Below, one piece after another: positions 5,749 to 14,479 of a stretch of DNA of 16,455 bases (position 1 is its first letter; each line of letters starts with the position of its first letter). Source of the stretch: an uncultured Collinsella sp. (GTDB lineage Bacteria; Actinomycetota; Coriobacteriia; Coriobacteriales; Coriobacteriaceae); contig CAKTVQ010000028.1 of assembly GCA_934630375.1 (NCBI GenBank), positions 1 to 16,455 on the forward strand. The letters are read 5' to 3'. Both the position numbers and the translations under genes were made by a program. Below the pieces are notes generated by a model. That model was not told the DNA's origin. It searched no databases and saw only the letters and a program-made list of their open reading frames with translations.

Positions 5749-8109
5749 CTAAACGCGGCGCTTAAGCTGGGCTCCACCCTCACCGGGCATCAGGCGGCGC
5801 GCGTCGTAGACCGAGTCAACGCTGCTGATGGAGGCCAGCAGCGGATCCAAACCACTCGCGTCCGAGATCTCGACCATAAAGCGCAGGGTTGCAATACCCT
5901 CGCGGTTGGTCGACGTGGCGGCAGAAAGGATATTGCCGCCCGCATCGCCAATGGCAATGGTGACATCCTTGAGAAGGCCCATGCGGTCCAGGCACTCGAC
6001 CACGATCTCGACCTGGAAGAGGGTGTCGGCAGCGCCGTCCCACTCCACTTCGATCATGCGCTCGGGATGCTCCATAAGACCCTTGACGTTGGGACAGTTG
6101 GCGCGATGCACCGAAACGCCACGACCGCGCGTGATGAAGCCGACGATGTCGTCGCCCGTCACGGGGTTGCAGCAATGAGCCAGACGGACCAGTAGGCCGC
6201 TGTTGCTCTCGCCCTTGACGATAATGCCGTTACTGGCGCTCTTGCCGCGCTTTTGCGGCTTGCGGTTGGAGCCGCGAGCAGGCTGCTTCACGACCTCGGC
6301 GATAGCCTCGGCCTTGGTGAGCTGTTCCTCGGGCTTGGGGTCCAAGATTTGCTCGGCCTTATTGCCCACAGCGCGCGGGGCAACCTTGCCGGCGCCGACG
6401 GCGGCAAACAGGTCCTCGAGCTGCTTGAAGTTAAACTGCTCCGCCACGGCGTTGAGCGCACGCGTCGAACGCGGCGTAGAAATGCCATAGCCACGCTTAC
6501 GCAGGTCCTTGGCCAGCATATCGCGACCAGCAGCAGCGTCGTCGTCCTTGGTCGCAGCGGCAAAATAGCGGCGGATCTTTGACTTGGCGGAAGGTGTCTT
6601 AACGATCTTGAGCCAATCACGCGACGGCTTGGAACTCTTGTTAGTCAGAATCTCGACACGGTCACCCGTCTTAATCTCGTGCGTGAGCGGAGCCACCGCA
6701 CCGTTGATTTTGGCGCCGACGCAATGGTTTCCCACCTCGGTGTGAACGGCGTAGGCAAAGTCGAGCGGCGTGGAGCCGGCACGAAGCGCCATGACCTCGC
6801 CCTTGGGCGTAAAGACAAAGATCTCCTGATCGAAGAGGTCGACCTTCAGCGAATGCAGGTATTCCTTGGCGTCGGTAATCTCATCAGACGCCGCCCAATC
6901 GAGCGAATGTTTGAGCCAGTTAATCTGGTCGTCCAGACGCTGCGCATCGTTGGTCTTGGAGGCAGACGATCCGCCCGACTTCTTATATAGCCAGTGGGCG
7001 GCAATGCCGTACTCGGCCTGCTCATGCATCTCGTAGGTTCGAATCTGAATCTCGAGCGGGCGAGCCGTGGGGCCGATGACCGTCGTGTGGAGCGACTGGT
7101 AGTTATTGACCTTGGGCATGGCGATATAGTCTTTAAAGCGACCGGGCATGGGGTGCCACAGCGTATGCACCGCACCGAGCGTGGAGTAGCAATCGCGCAC
7201 CGAATGGGTAATAACGCGCAGCGCCACCAGGTCGTAGATCTCGGAGAACTCCTTGCCCTTGCGCTTCATCTTTTGGTAGATGGACCAATAGTGCTTGGAG
7301 CGGCCATTAATCTGGAAGCCTTCCAGGCCAATGCGGTTGAGCTCGTCGGTGAGCGTCTTGATGGTCTCGGCCAGATAGCGCTCGCGAACCTCGCGTGACT
7401 CCGCCACCATACGCGCGATGCGCTGGTAGGCATCGGGCTCCAGGTAGAAGAAGGACAGGTCCTCGAGCTCCCACTTAATAGAGCTCATGCCCAGGCGGTC
7501 GGCCAAGGGCGCGTACACGTCCATGGTCTCGCGAGCCTTAAACAGGCGACGATCCTCGCGCAGGGCTGCCAGCGTTCGCATGTTGTGCAGACGATCGGCA
7601 AGTTTAACGATGATGACGCGAATGTCCTTGGACATGGCGAGGAACATCTTGCGCAGCGTGAGCGCCTGCTTCTCGTCCATGCTGTCGACTTCGATGTTGG
7701 TGAGCTTGGTCACGCCATCGACGAGCTCGGCCACCGTATCGCCAAACAGGCCGGAAACATCGGCGAGCGAGGTCTCAGTATCCTCGACGGTATCGTGCAG
7801 CAGCGCGGCGCACACCACATCGCAGTCCATCTTGAGATCGGCCAAAATGATGGCAACCTCGACGGGATGGTTAATGTACATCTCGCCCGAGCGGCGCTTT
7901 TGGTTGCAGTGCTTCTCGGCGGCAAAGCAGTAGGCCTGCTCAACCTTAGAAAAGTCGTCCTCATTCATATATTTGAGGCACAGGCGCTCCAGCTTGTCGT
8001 AGCTGTCCGCCATAATCTCGGGCGGCAGCTCATCGGCATGCTTATAGTGCTCCATCTCCGAAAACGGCTGGAGGGTGGAATCATGGGCGGTACGGGCTGC
8101 GGCATCCAT
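5749..8109 (-). CDS. rel: Bifunctional (p)ppGpp synthetase/hydrolase
   Basis: This enzyme makes and degrades the stringent-response alarmone (p)ppGpp. All domains of a long RSH protein are present in 786 residues: an HD hydrolase domain with intact LLHDTVEDT (His105-Asp106) and VKLADRLHNMRTL; a synthetase domain with YDLVALRVI and RFKDYIAMPKVNNYQSLHT (about 324-342), whose RxKD form is typical of bifunctional enzymes; a TGS domain (about 428-490, FVFTPKGEV...FAYAVHTEVG); a conserved-cysteine region with LAHCCNPVTGDDIVGFITRG; and a C-terminal ACT domain. An N-terminal extension of about 45 residues is unusual but modest. It starts 15 bases after the recJ-helicase stop, so the two are very likely co-transcribed. 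Confidence 0.96.
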   Translation of the reverse strand: MDAAARTAHDSTLQPFSEMEHYKHADELPPEIMADSYDKLERLCLKYMNEDDFSKVEQAYCFAAEKHCNQKRRSGEMYINHPVEVAIILADLKMDCDVVCAALLHDTVEDTETSLADVSGLFGDTVAELVDGVTKLTNIEVDSMDEKQALTLRKMFLAMSKDIRVIIVKLADRLHNMRTLAALREDRRLFKARETMDVYAPLADRLGMSSIKWELEDLSFFYLEPDAYQRIARMVAESREVRERYLAETIKTLTDELNRIGLEGFQINGRSKHYWSIYQKMKRKGKEFSEIYDLVALRVITHSVRDCYSTLGAVHTLWHPMPGRFKDYIAMPKVNNYQSLHTTVIGPTARPLEIQIRTYEMHEQAEYGIAAHWLYKKSGGSSASKTNDAQRLDDQINWLKHSLDWAASDEITDAKEYLHSLKVDLFDQEIFVFTPKGEVMALRAGSTPLDFAYAVHTEVGNHCVGAKINGAVAPLTHEIKTGDRVEILTNKSSKPSRDWLKIVKTPSAKSKIRRYFAAATKDDDAAAGRDMLAKDLRKRGYGISTPRSTRALNAVAEQFNFKQLEDLFAAVGAGKVAPRAVGNKAEQILDPKPEEQLTKAEAIAEVVKQPARGSNRKPQKRGKSASNGIIVKGESNSGLLVRLAHCCNPVTGDDIVGFITRGRGVSVHRANCPNVKGLMEHPERMIEVEWDGAADTLFQVEIVVECLDRMGLLKDVTIAIGDAGGNILSAATSTNREGIATLRFMVEISDASGLDPLLASISSVDSVYDARRLMPGEGGAQLKRRV

Positions 8110-8124
8110 CGAGGTCCCCTTCCC

Positions 8125-11100
8125 CTAGGCCCGCGGTACGATCGGGCGGTTAACTTTGGCTAGCATATCAGAAGCGCACGAATCGAGCGCCCAGCTCCGG
8201 AAAGCCGAAAACTCCATGCGCGAGCGCAAGCCCTCCAAATAGCGAATTGACCTGCTCAATTGCACGCGGCCGGGGTTTTCGGCCATCGCGATGCGACGAG
8301 TGTCGTCAAACCCCGAAACTCGACAGAAACCAAGCTCTTCGAAGATTCCCAGGCCGCTTTCCACCGAACGCTCGTCGACCGGCGTGCGAGCATCGATGGC
8401 AAGGCACATCTGCGCGATGTCGATATCGCTCGCGCTAAAGGAATCGTCCCCGGTTTTGCCGCGGTTGGAGCGCCACATGGTCTGCAGCGCGCGATAGAGC
8501 GTGACGAGCTCGTCGCGCTCGGGCGCATAGCAGTCGAGCAGGCGCTCGTTAATGCGGGCGTCGCGCGACGAATAGAGCAGATGGATCACGGCGGGCTGGC
8601 CATCGCGGCCGGCACGTCCGCTCATCTGGTTGAACTCGATGGCGCCAAACGGCATGTGGTAGAGCACGACATGGCGGATATCGGGCAGGTTGACACCCTC
8701 GCCAAAGGCGGAGGTCGAAACGATGCAGCTGAGGCTTCCGTCTCGGAATGCTTCCTCCACGCGACGGCGATCGGAACGCGCAAGCCCCGCGTTATAGAAC
8801 GCGATATGGGTTGCGCAATCGGGCACACGCTTGCGCAACGTCTTGGCGAGCGCCACGGACTGGTCGCGCGAATTGACGTAAATGACGGTCTTCTCCCCCG
8901 TCGCCACGATCGACACCAAACGGTTCTCGCGGCTCGCAAGGTCGCGGTCGTCCTCGAGCTGCAGGTTCTCGCGCACCGTCTCGTCGACCACCGTGCGAGT
9001 GATCGGCAGCATGCGGGCAAGCTCGGCCACGACCGGAGCCGTCGCGGTGGCCGTCGCAGCCATAACAACCGGGTCGCCCAGGGCTTTGAGGATATCGGGC
9101 ATGTCGAGATAGGCGCTGCGGTCGCCGCCCTTGGCAAGGCCGGCGTGGTGCGCCTCATCGATAACGACAAAGCCGATGCGGCCCGAACGCGCGAAGCGGT
9201 CACGGTGGATAGATAGGAACTCGGGCGTCGTGAGCACGATACCGGTGCGGCCCGAAGCTAGGCCGGCGAACACATCATCGCGTGCGGCCTCCACGGTCTC
9301 GCCGGTCAGCACGCCAACGCCAATGCCAAGCGCTGCCATCGTCGACGAGAGGTGATAGGCCTGGTCGGCAACAAGCGCGCGCAGCGGATAGACAAAGATG
9401 CTCGCACGTCCGCGAAGGACAGCCTCGCGCGCAGCATGTACATGGAAGATGAGAGACTTGCCGCGGCCCGTTCCCATAACGGCCAAGACGCTCTGGTGGT
9501 CGGCCAAGGCATCGAGCGCCTCAACCTGCGCGCGGTGCGGCTGGTTCGATCCGATAAAGCTATGGATAAGCGAGCGCGTGAGCTCGGTATAGGAAAGCTG
9601 GGCGAGCGTCTCGCGCTTACGCGACTCCAGGCGCAGGCCGGAATCCGCCGGCTGCACGCCACGACGAAGCTCGCATGCCGGATCATCGACGCTGGGCAGC
9701 GTGGTATCGCGAACCAGAACATCCTTGATCATGAGCTTGGGCTTCACACGCCCCTGCCAATGCTCGGCAACGGCCTCGAACACCAAGTCGACAGCGCTAT
9801 CGCAGTTGATGAGCTTATCGATTTGCGGCACGCGGAACATAATGGCCGGCACACTCGCGGCGCCATCGGTCGCCACAAAGCGCATGTGCTCGCCGGTTTT
9901 GCCCACCACGGCGCGGTCGCACATCGTCACGCCCTCGGCAGCCAGCAGCGGCACCTTGTTGCCCTGGCCAAACGGCTCAAGACGGGAGATCTGCTCGATG
10001 GTCTCGATATTCAGCTCGGAAAGGTCGACGGTGGCGGCGACCTCGTCGGTGTCTTCAAAGTCCTCGGCGGAAAGCTCCGATAGCACGGCGGAAAGGCGGC
10101 GGCGGAACTCATCGAGCTTGGATGCCTCGATGGTCACACCCACCGCACCGGCATGTCCGCCGCGACGAATCAGCAGGTCGGAACAACGCTCGACGGCGTC
10201 AAACAGGTTAACTTTGCCCACCGAGCGACCAGAGCCGCGCGCGATACCGTCCTCGATCGAGAACAGCAGCGCCGGCACGTGATAGCGATTGGTCAAGCGG
10301 CTCGCCACGATGCCTTTGACGCCCTCGTGCCAGCCCTCGCCGCCCACGACGATTGCGCGCCCGCCGTCATAAGTCTCCTCGACCTTCGCCATGGCATCGC
10401 GCGTGAGCTCCGCCTCGATCTCACGGCGTTGGCGATTGATTTCCTCGAGCTCGGCTGCCAGTGCACTTGCTTCGATAGGATCACGGGCAAGCAGCAGGTC
10501 GAGCGCCAGCTTGGGATCAGCCATGCGGCCGGCAGCATTCAGACGAGGGATGAGCGAAAACGACAGGCCGTCGGCCGTAATGGTAGAAAGGTCGGCCTTG
10601 GCAAGTGCGGCAAGCGCGATATAGCCGGGACGGGCCGTCACGCGCATCTGCTGGATGCCCTCGGCGACCAGTGCGCGATTCTCGGGCGTGAGCGGCATCA
10701 TGTCGGACACGGTGCCCAGCGCCGCGACCTCGATCAGCGAACGCCAATACGACGGCTTGCCCAAACGCTCGCCCAGGACCTGCACCAGCTTGAGTGCCAC
10801 GCCGGCACCGGCAAGCTCGCGCGAGGGGCCCTCGTCCTCGAGCTTGGGGTCGGTCAGGGGCACGCCCTGCGGCACCTGGTCGGAGGGCTCGTGATGGTCC
10901 GTGACCACCAAATCGATCCCCAGGCTCTCCAGATAGGAGACTTCTTCCTTGGCGGCAATACCGTTATCGACGGTCACGATCAGCTGAGGGCGAGCGAGCT
11001 CGTTAACGCGGTCGAGCGCCGCGCGCGAAAGACCGTAGCCCTCGTCAAAGCGATGCGGAATAAACGGCGTGACATCGGCGCCAAACGTGCGCAGTGCCTC

Positions 11101-11412
11101 GGTCAACAGGCAGGTCGACGTAATACCGTCAACGTCAAAATCGCCAAAGACCGCAATGTGCTCGTGGTTGCAAATAGCACGCTCGACGCGGTCGGCAACG
11201 ACCGACATGCCCGGGATAATGAGTGGGTCGGCCCAGTCGCGATCGAGCGAAGGCGTCAAAAACAGCTGACCTTCTTCGATGGATGTAATGCCGTGCGCGA
11301 CCATAATACGCGCCACCAGCCCGGGAATGCCCAGGCCAGCCGAAAGCTCCTTTTCGAGCTCGGGGTTTTGCTGAGCGACCGCCCAGCGATGCGTCGTCTT
11401 AAGCGATGACAT
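8125..11412 (-). CDS. recJ: RecJ exonuclease fused to a RecQ-like helicase
   Basis: This 1095-residue protein joins two DNA-repair enzymes. The N-terminal part is RecJ, a 5'-3' single-strand exonuclease: DFDVDG (91-96), VTVDNG (146-151), TDHH (171-174), the DHHA1 motif RRGGHAGAVG (416-425) and the OB-domain motif LEPFGQGN (478-485). From about residue 600 comes a superfamily 2 helicase: Walker A MGTGRGKS (646-653), DEAH (752-755), ATATATA (785-791), STSAFGEGVNLPD and QMSGRAGRDG (929-938), closest to RecQ. The last 150 residues show no zinc-binding or HRDC domain I can recognise. E. coli RecJ is about 577 residues, so the helicase is an addition. Start: the ATG at 11410-11412 is preferred over an in-frame GTG at 11457 that lacks a ribosome site. 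Confidence 0.93.
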   Translation of the reverse strand: MSSLKTTHRWAVAQQNPELEKELSAGLGIPGLVARIMVAHGITSIEEGQLFLTPSLDRDWADPLIIPGMSVVADRVERAICNHEHIAVFGDFDVDGITSTCLLTEALRTFGADVTPFIPHRFDEGYGLSRAALDRVNELARPQLIVTVDNGIAAKEEVSYLESLGIDLVVTDHHEPSDQVPQGVPLTDPKLEDEGPSRELAGAGVALKLVQVLGERLGKPSYWRSLIEVAALGTVSDMMPLTPENRALVAEGIQQMRVTARPGYIALAALAKADLSTITADGLSFSLIPRLNAAGRMADPKLALDLLLARDPIEASALAAELEEINRQRREIEAELTRDAMAKVEETYDGGRAIVVGGEGWHEGVKGIVASRLTNRYHVPALLFSIEDGIARGSGRSVGKVNLFDAVERCSDLLIRRGGHAGAVGVTIEASKLDEFRRRLSAVLSELSAEDFEDTDEVAATVDLSELNIETIEQISRLEPFGQGNKVPLLAAEGVTMCDRAVVGKTGEHMRFVATDGAASVPAIMFRVPQIDKLINCDSAVDLVFEAVAEHWQGRVKPKLMIKDVLVRDTTLPSVDDPACELRRGVQPADSGLRLESRKRETLAQLSYTELTRSLIHSFIGSNQPHRAQVEALDALADHQSVLAVMGTGRGKSLIFHVHAAREAVLRGRASIFVYPLRALVADQAYHLSSTMAALGIGVGVLTGETVEAARDDVFAGLASGRTGIVLTTPEFLSIHRDRFARSGRIGFVVIDEAHHAGLAKGGDRSAYLDMPDILKALGDPVVMAATATATAPVVAELARMLPITRTVVDETVRENLQLEDDRDLASRENRLVSIVATGEKTVIYVNSRDQSVALAKTLRKRVPDCATHIAFYNAGLARSDRRRVEEAFRDGSLSCIVSTSAFGEGVNLPDIRHVVLYHMPFGAIEFNQMSGRAGRDGQPAVIHLLYSSRDARINERLLDCYAPERDELVTLYRALQTMWRSNRGKTGDDSFSASDIDIAQMCLAIDARTPVDERSVESGLGIFEELGFCRVSGFDDTRRIAMAENPGRVQLSRSIRYLEGLRSRMEFSAFRSWALDSCASDMLAKVNRPIVPRA

Positions 11413-11520
11413 AGGCGCCCACCCCCGATAGGGGCAGGTCGCCGCGATACCTCTCACGGTTCATAGCGATGAGTCCTCTGTGTATGCCCGCTTCGGCAGG
11501 CAGATCTGTTGAACGGATTT

Positions 11521-11547
11521 ATTATACCGTGCAGCGCGGACGCACAA
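11521..11547 (-). promoter_or_regulatory. Promoter of the recJ-rel-hydrolase operon
   Basis: The minus strand has a perfect -10, TATAAT (11521-11526), with a partial -35, TTGTGC (11542-11547), at 15 bp spacing. This gives a leader of about 100 bases ahead of the recJ-helicase ATG. Confidence 0.6.
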
Positions 11548-11574
11548 CGTCCAGCACGCCGTGGTTTCGATAAA

Positions 11575-11605
11575 CGAGGGCGGTAATACCCTCGAAATAA
11601 TCGAG
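11575..11605 (+). promoter_or_regulatory. Two overlapping inverted repeats upstream of the transporter gene
   Basis: CGAGGG-N8-CCCTCG (11575-11594) overlaps CTCGA-AATAA-TCGAG (11591-11605). They lie about 85-110 bases before the transporter ATG, between the divergent genes, and may be operator sites. I see no consensus promoter for the transporter. Confidence 0.35.
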
Positions 11606-11687
11606 CGTTTCTGCCACACGGACGCATGCGAGCGTCTAGCATATCCATTCAAAACGGGTTCACGAGCAAAGGGAGTCACAAGAGCAT

Positions 11688-12686
11688 ATGAAGCAATGGG
11701 TTGGACTGGGCAAGTTTCTCGCGGGGCACATGCAGGTCATCGTTCCGATTTGCGTGGCACTCGGCGTGCTCTTTCCCCAACAGATTGGCGTACTCAAGCC
11801 CATCGTTCCCACCTTGTTTGCCTTTATGACGTTTCAGGGTGCGCTCAGCAACACCTTTCACCAGGTAACCGAGGTGTTCCGCCGTCCGTTGCACCTAGTC
11901 TTGGCGCTGCTCGTCTCGGCGGTGCTTATTCCCATCGCGGCGTATGCCATGGGGTCACTCTTCTTTGGCTCCAACCCCAACCTTGTCTGCGGCATTGTGC
12001 TCGAATACAGCGTGCCCGTGGCCGTCACCGCTTTTATGTGGATCAGCATGTTCGGCGGCAACGGCCCGCTCGCGCTCACCATCATCCTGACGTCCTCGGT
12101 CATCTCACCTGTGACGATTCCGCTTACGCTCAAGCTCCTGCTGGGCGCCACCGTCTCGATCGACGTGCCGAGCATGATGCAGAACATGGCCTTTATGATC
12201 GCCATCCCCGCTGTGCTCGGTATTGCCATCAATGAACTCACGCGCGGCTGGGGCCACGAGAAACTCTCTCCCGTGCTCTCGCCCGCCTGCAAGTTCATGA
12301 TGATGGGCGTCATCGCGTCCAACTCCACCGCTATGAGCGAGTACGTGCTGCACATAAACGCGGTGCGCCTGGAAGTCGCCCTCTTTATTTTGGTCTTCGC
12401 CATCAGCGGCTTTGTCGTCGGTTTTCTGGTCGCACGTGCGCTGCATCTGCCATATAGCGAGACGACTACCATGTGCTTTACCTGCGGCATGCGCAACATC
12501 TCTTCGGGTGCCGTCATCGCCACGCAGTACTTTCCGGGCGAGGTCGTGTTCCCCGTCATGTGCGGCACGCTGTTTCAGCAGGTGCTGGCCTCGATTATCG
12601 GGCATCTCTTTGAGTGCCTGACCTGCGAGGAGCGCACCAAACAGCGCAAGCGGGTCGAAGCCGGCCGCGACGCCATGGCGCGCTAG
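11688..12686 (+). CDS. Bile acid:sodium symporter (BASS) family transporter
   Basis: A 332-residue inner-membrane protein with about nine or ten hydrophobic segments, starting at residue 13 or so (MQVIVPICVALGVLF) and ending near residue 315. The most diagnostic stretch is CFTCGMRNISSGAVIATQYFP (described by its ends: CFTCGMRN and AVIATQYFP), which corresponds to the conserved sodium-site helix of the BASS/NTCP fold. VLEYSVPVAVTAFMW and ASNSTAM are further conserved helices. Family members move bile acids, pantothenate, pyruvate or other organic anions with sodium; the substrate cannot be told from sequence. It is the only plus-strand gene in the middle of the window, divergent from recJ and convergent with the GalT-like gene. 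The short basic tail (ERTKQRKRVEAGR) is cytoplasmic. Confidence 0.88.
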   Translation: MKQWVGLGKFLAGHMQVIVPICVALGVLFPQQIGVLKPIVPTLFAFMTFQGALSNTFHQVTEVFRRPLHLVLALLVSAVLIPIAAYAMGSLFFGSNPNLVCGIVLEYSVPVAVTAFMWISMFGGNGPLALTIILTSSVISPVTIPLTLKLLLGATVSIDVPSMMQNMAFMIAIPAVLGIAINELTRGWGHEKLSPVLSPACKFMMMGVIASNSTAMSEYVLHINAVRLEVALFILVFAISGFVVGFLVARALHLPYSETTTMCFTCGMRNISSGAVIATQYFPGEVVFPVMCGTLFQQVLASIIGHLFECLTCEERTKQRKRVEAGRDAMAR

Positions 12687-12716
12687 GCTGTCCGCATTAC
12701 GCGGGTGTTAGTCTTG

Positions 12717-13514
12717 CTATACGAGCGTTTCCAGATGCGCACGCAGACGCTCAGCATCGATATCGAGCGTCGTCTCGGCATTGACTTGGGCCAAACGATA
12801 GCCGACAAAGTAGGGCGAAACCACCCAACGCGGCAGCGCCTTGGCAATGGTCCGACCGCCCAGGTGATAGAAGAACAAGTTGTACGACTCTGCGCGACCA
12901 CCGTGGTGCTCGTTTAGGATATAGCGCAGAGCTACCTGGATCGCATCGGCAAAGAGATCCGCCTCGGCTTGGTCTCGTGCGTCATCGCTGGCGGCGATTC
13001 CCTGCGGGGCTGAAACGTTGATCTCAAAGAACCCCATGATCGGTTCGGTTGAGATATTGACCGAGATTCTCCCCTGTTGCCAGACATTGATGCCTTCGAA
13101 ATTGGCAGAAGTCAGCGAAGTGTAGCCGTCTTCCTGCTCCAAACCCACAATCTGCATGTGCGGATGAACGAGACTACCGCCCGAGAGCGGACCCTTGTTC
13201 TTGTACATGAGAACGCTGCGATACTGCTGTGAATCGATCATCTGCTGCCAGCAACCCAGGGCAAACCGCATCACATGGTGGAGTTCATCCGGCTCATAGA
13301 TCACCAGGTCGGCATCGTGATCGGCCGACTCGATCAGCACGGTTTGACGGGTGGCGCGCAGGGTCTTGAACTTATTCTCGAGCCAGATGCAGTCACCATC
13401 GCGCCGGATGATATCGGCAAGTTCCTCGGTATCGCAAAAGGGACACGCGGTGCCAGGGCGCCGGTTGTCGTCGGGCTTACCGTTCGCCTGCTGAACGTCA
13501 AATACCAGCGCCAC
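12717..13514 (-). CDS. GalT/HIT-superfamily-like protein (possibly DUF4931)
   Basis: This 265-residue protein resembles galactose-1-phosphate uridylyltransferase in key points. An N-terminal CPFC (Cys24, Cys27) suggests one metal site, and GGSLVHPHMQIVG (about 112-124) carries the HPHxQ nucleotidyl-transfer motif of the GalT branch of the HIT superfamily. It is shorter than true GalT (about 345 residues) and I believe it belongs to the uncharacterised DUF4931-type group, so nucleotide transfer is a guess. The start is GTG (13512-13514), eight bases after GGAGG embedded in the end of cutC; the genes are three bases apart, so translation is probably coupled. No export signal is seen. Confidence 0.75.
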   Translation of the reverse strand: MALVFDVQQANGKPDDNRRPGTACPFCDTEELADIIRRDGDCIWLENKFKTLRATRQTVLIESADHDADLVIYEPDELHHVMRFALGCWQQMIDSQQYRSVLMYKNKGPLSGGSLVHPHMQIVGLEQEDGYTSLTSANFEGINVWQQGRISVNISTEPIMGFFEINVSAPQGIAASDDARDQAEADLFADAIQVALRYILNEHHGGRAESYNLFFYHLGGRTIAKALPRWVVSPYFVGYRLAQVNAETTLDIDAERLRAHLETLV

Positions 13515-13517
13515 GGG

Positions 13518-14195
13518 TTACGCCTCCAGCGGCACGATCTTGGTGCCATGGAGCTCGGAGACGCTCAATGCCGCCGCCACGGTATCGCGGTTGGCCGTAG
13601 AAATGCCGCCGCCGGGAAGGATGGTCAGGCGGTCGCCCGCATACTCGACAAGACGCGACAGGTGCTCCAGGTTGTCCTCGATCGGCGTTCCGGCAGCACC
13701 ACCATGCGTCAGGATGCGCGTGATGCCGCAGTCGGCGAGTGTGTCAATGGCGTCCAGCTGAGCCTCGGGCGAGAGCTGGTCAAAGGCCATGTGGAAGGTG
13801 ATATCGATGGCCCCGCGCTTGCACTCCTCGGTCGCGCAGCCCGTAGCCATCACGAGGGCGCCGAGGGTGAGCTCGTCGAGCGCCCAGCCGCCGGCACAGG
13901 GCTTGCAGCAGCCAAAGACCAGGCCGTCAACGCCGGCGCTCACGGCAAGACCCAAGTCCATCTCCATCATGCGCAGCTCGTCCTGGTTGTAGTGAAAGTC
14001 ACCGCCACGCGGGCGAATCATGCACATCACTCGCGCGTCATGCTCGTGAGCATAGCTGACCGTAGTGCTGATAACGCCGGCCGAGGGCGTGGTACCACCG
14101 ACGGCAAGGTTGTCGCACAACTCGATGCGCTTAGCACCGGCATCGATAGCCGCCGGCACACGCTCAAAGTTCTCGGCACAAAACTCGTACAGCAT
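13518..14195 (-). CDS. cutC: CutC family protein
   Basis: A TIM-barrel protein historically linked to copper homeostasis; its biochemical activity is not settled. The 226 residues and the conserved blocks identify it: CAENFERVPAAIDAGAKRIE near the start, LAVGGTTPSAGV (about 30-41), MIRPRGGDFHYN (about 59-70), GVDGLVFG (88-95), ITFHMAFD and RILTHGGAAGT. The ATG at 14193-14195 follows GGGGG by six bases and matches the usual CutC N-terminus; a longer reading to 14234 adds 13 residues of no family likeness. A candidate extended -10 lies about 50 bases upstream. The GalT-like gene follows in the same transcript. Confidence 0.92.
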   Translation of the reverse strand: MLYEFCAENFERVPAAIDAGAKRIELCDNLAVGGTTPSAGVISTTVSYAHEHDARVMCMIRPRGGDFHYNQDELRMMEMDLGLAVSAGVDGLVFGCCKPCAGGWALDELTLGALVMATGCATEECKRGAIDITFHMAFDQLSPEAQLDAIDTLADCGITRILTHGGAAGTPIEDNLEHLSRLVEYAGDRLTILPGGGISTANRDTVAAALSVSELHGTKIVPLEA

Positions 14196-14244
14196 AGATA
14201 GCCCCCAGGAGACATTTCGATTTCCACACGGCATTGTCGCACGT

Positions 14245-14253
14245 TAAATAGCA
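14245..14253 (-). promoter_or_regulatory. Candidate cutC promoter (extended -10)
   Basis: Minus strand TGCTATTTA is an extended -10 element. The -35 region 17 bp upstream (TTTTGT) is weak. The predicted leader is about 45 bases and includes the cutC ribosome site. Confidence 0.4.
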
Positions 14254-14280
14254 ACCCGCACGATGGAACAAAACCTTGAC

Positions 14281-14400
14281 AAGGAGTGTCCCAAAGTGCC
14301 GGCACATAAGGAACGTCCCCAGGTGCCACCTTGAGCGATGGGTACTCATTTAAGTACGTCCCCAATGAGTACCCGCAGGGGACAGACAGACCGGACTCCC
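14281..14400. repeat. REP-like palindromic intergenic cluster
   Basis: This stretch between cutC and padR is packed with symmetric motifs: a 10-bp palindrome GTGCCGGCAC (14296-14305), AGGT-GCC-ACCT (14321-14331) and an 11-bp perfect stem GGGTACTCATT / AATGAGTACCC (14340-14350 and 14364-14374). ACGTCCCC is repeated at 14313-14320 and 14356-14363, with GGGGAC at 14378-14383. On the minus strand the repeated GGGGACGTTCCTT-type phrase resembles the REP sequences moved by RAYT (Y1-type) transposases in gut bacteria. No transposase is present nearby. Confidence 0.5.
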
Positions 14401-14413
14401 TATACGACAACTG

Positions 14414-14453
14414 TTGACATCATATACTATGTGTCATATAGTAGGTGTTACAC
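14414..14453 (+). promoter_or_regulatory. padR promoter and operator-like inverted repeats
   Basis: TTGACA (14414-14419), a 17-bp spacer and TATAGT (14437-14442) make a near-consensus promoter. TACTAT-N7-ATAGTA (14425-14443) covers the -10, and GTGT-T-ACAC (14445-14453) lies at the start site. PadR repressors often bind such A/T-rich dyads over their own promoter, so autorepression is likely. Confidence 0.75.
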
Positions 14454-14479
14454 AGTATGCTACGAAAGGAGGTGTGCGG

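Noticed and set aside
8260..9216. Plus-strand 318-residue frame opposite the helicase part
   Set aside because: Same antisense-shadow explanation; composition is rich in Arg, His and Ala with no family motif.
10153..11409. Long plus-strand open frame (418 residues) opposite recJ
   Set aside because: Antisense to a conserved gene whose high-GC codons leave the opposite strand open; no recognisable domain or ribosome site.
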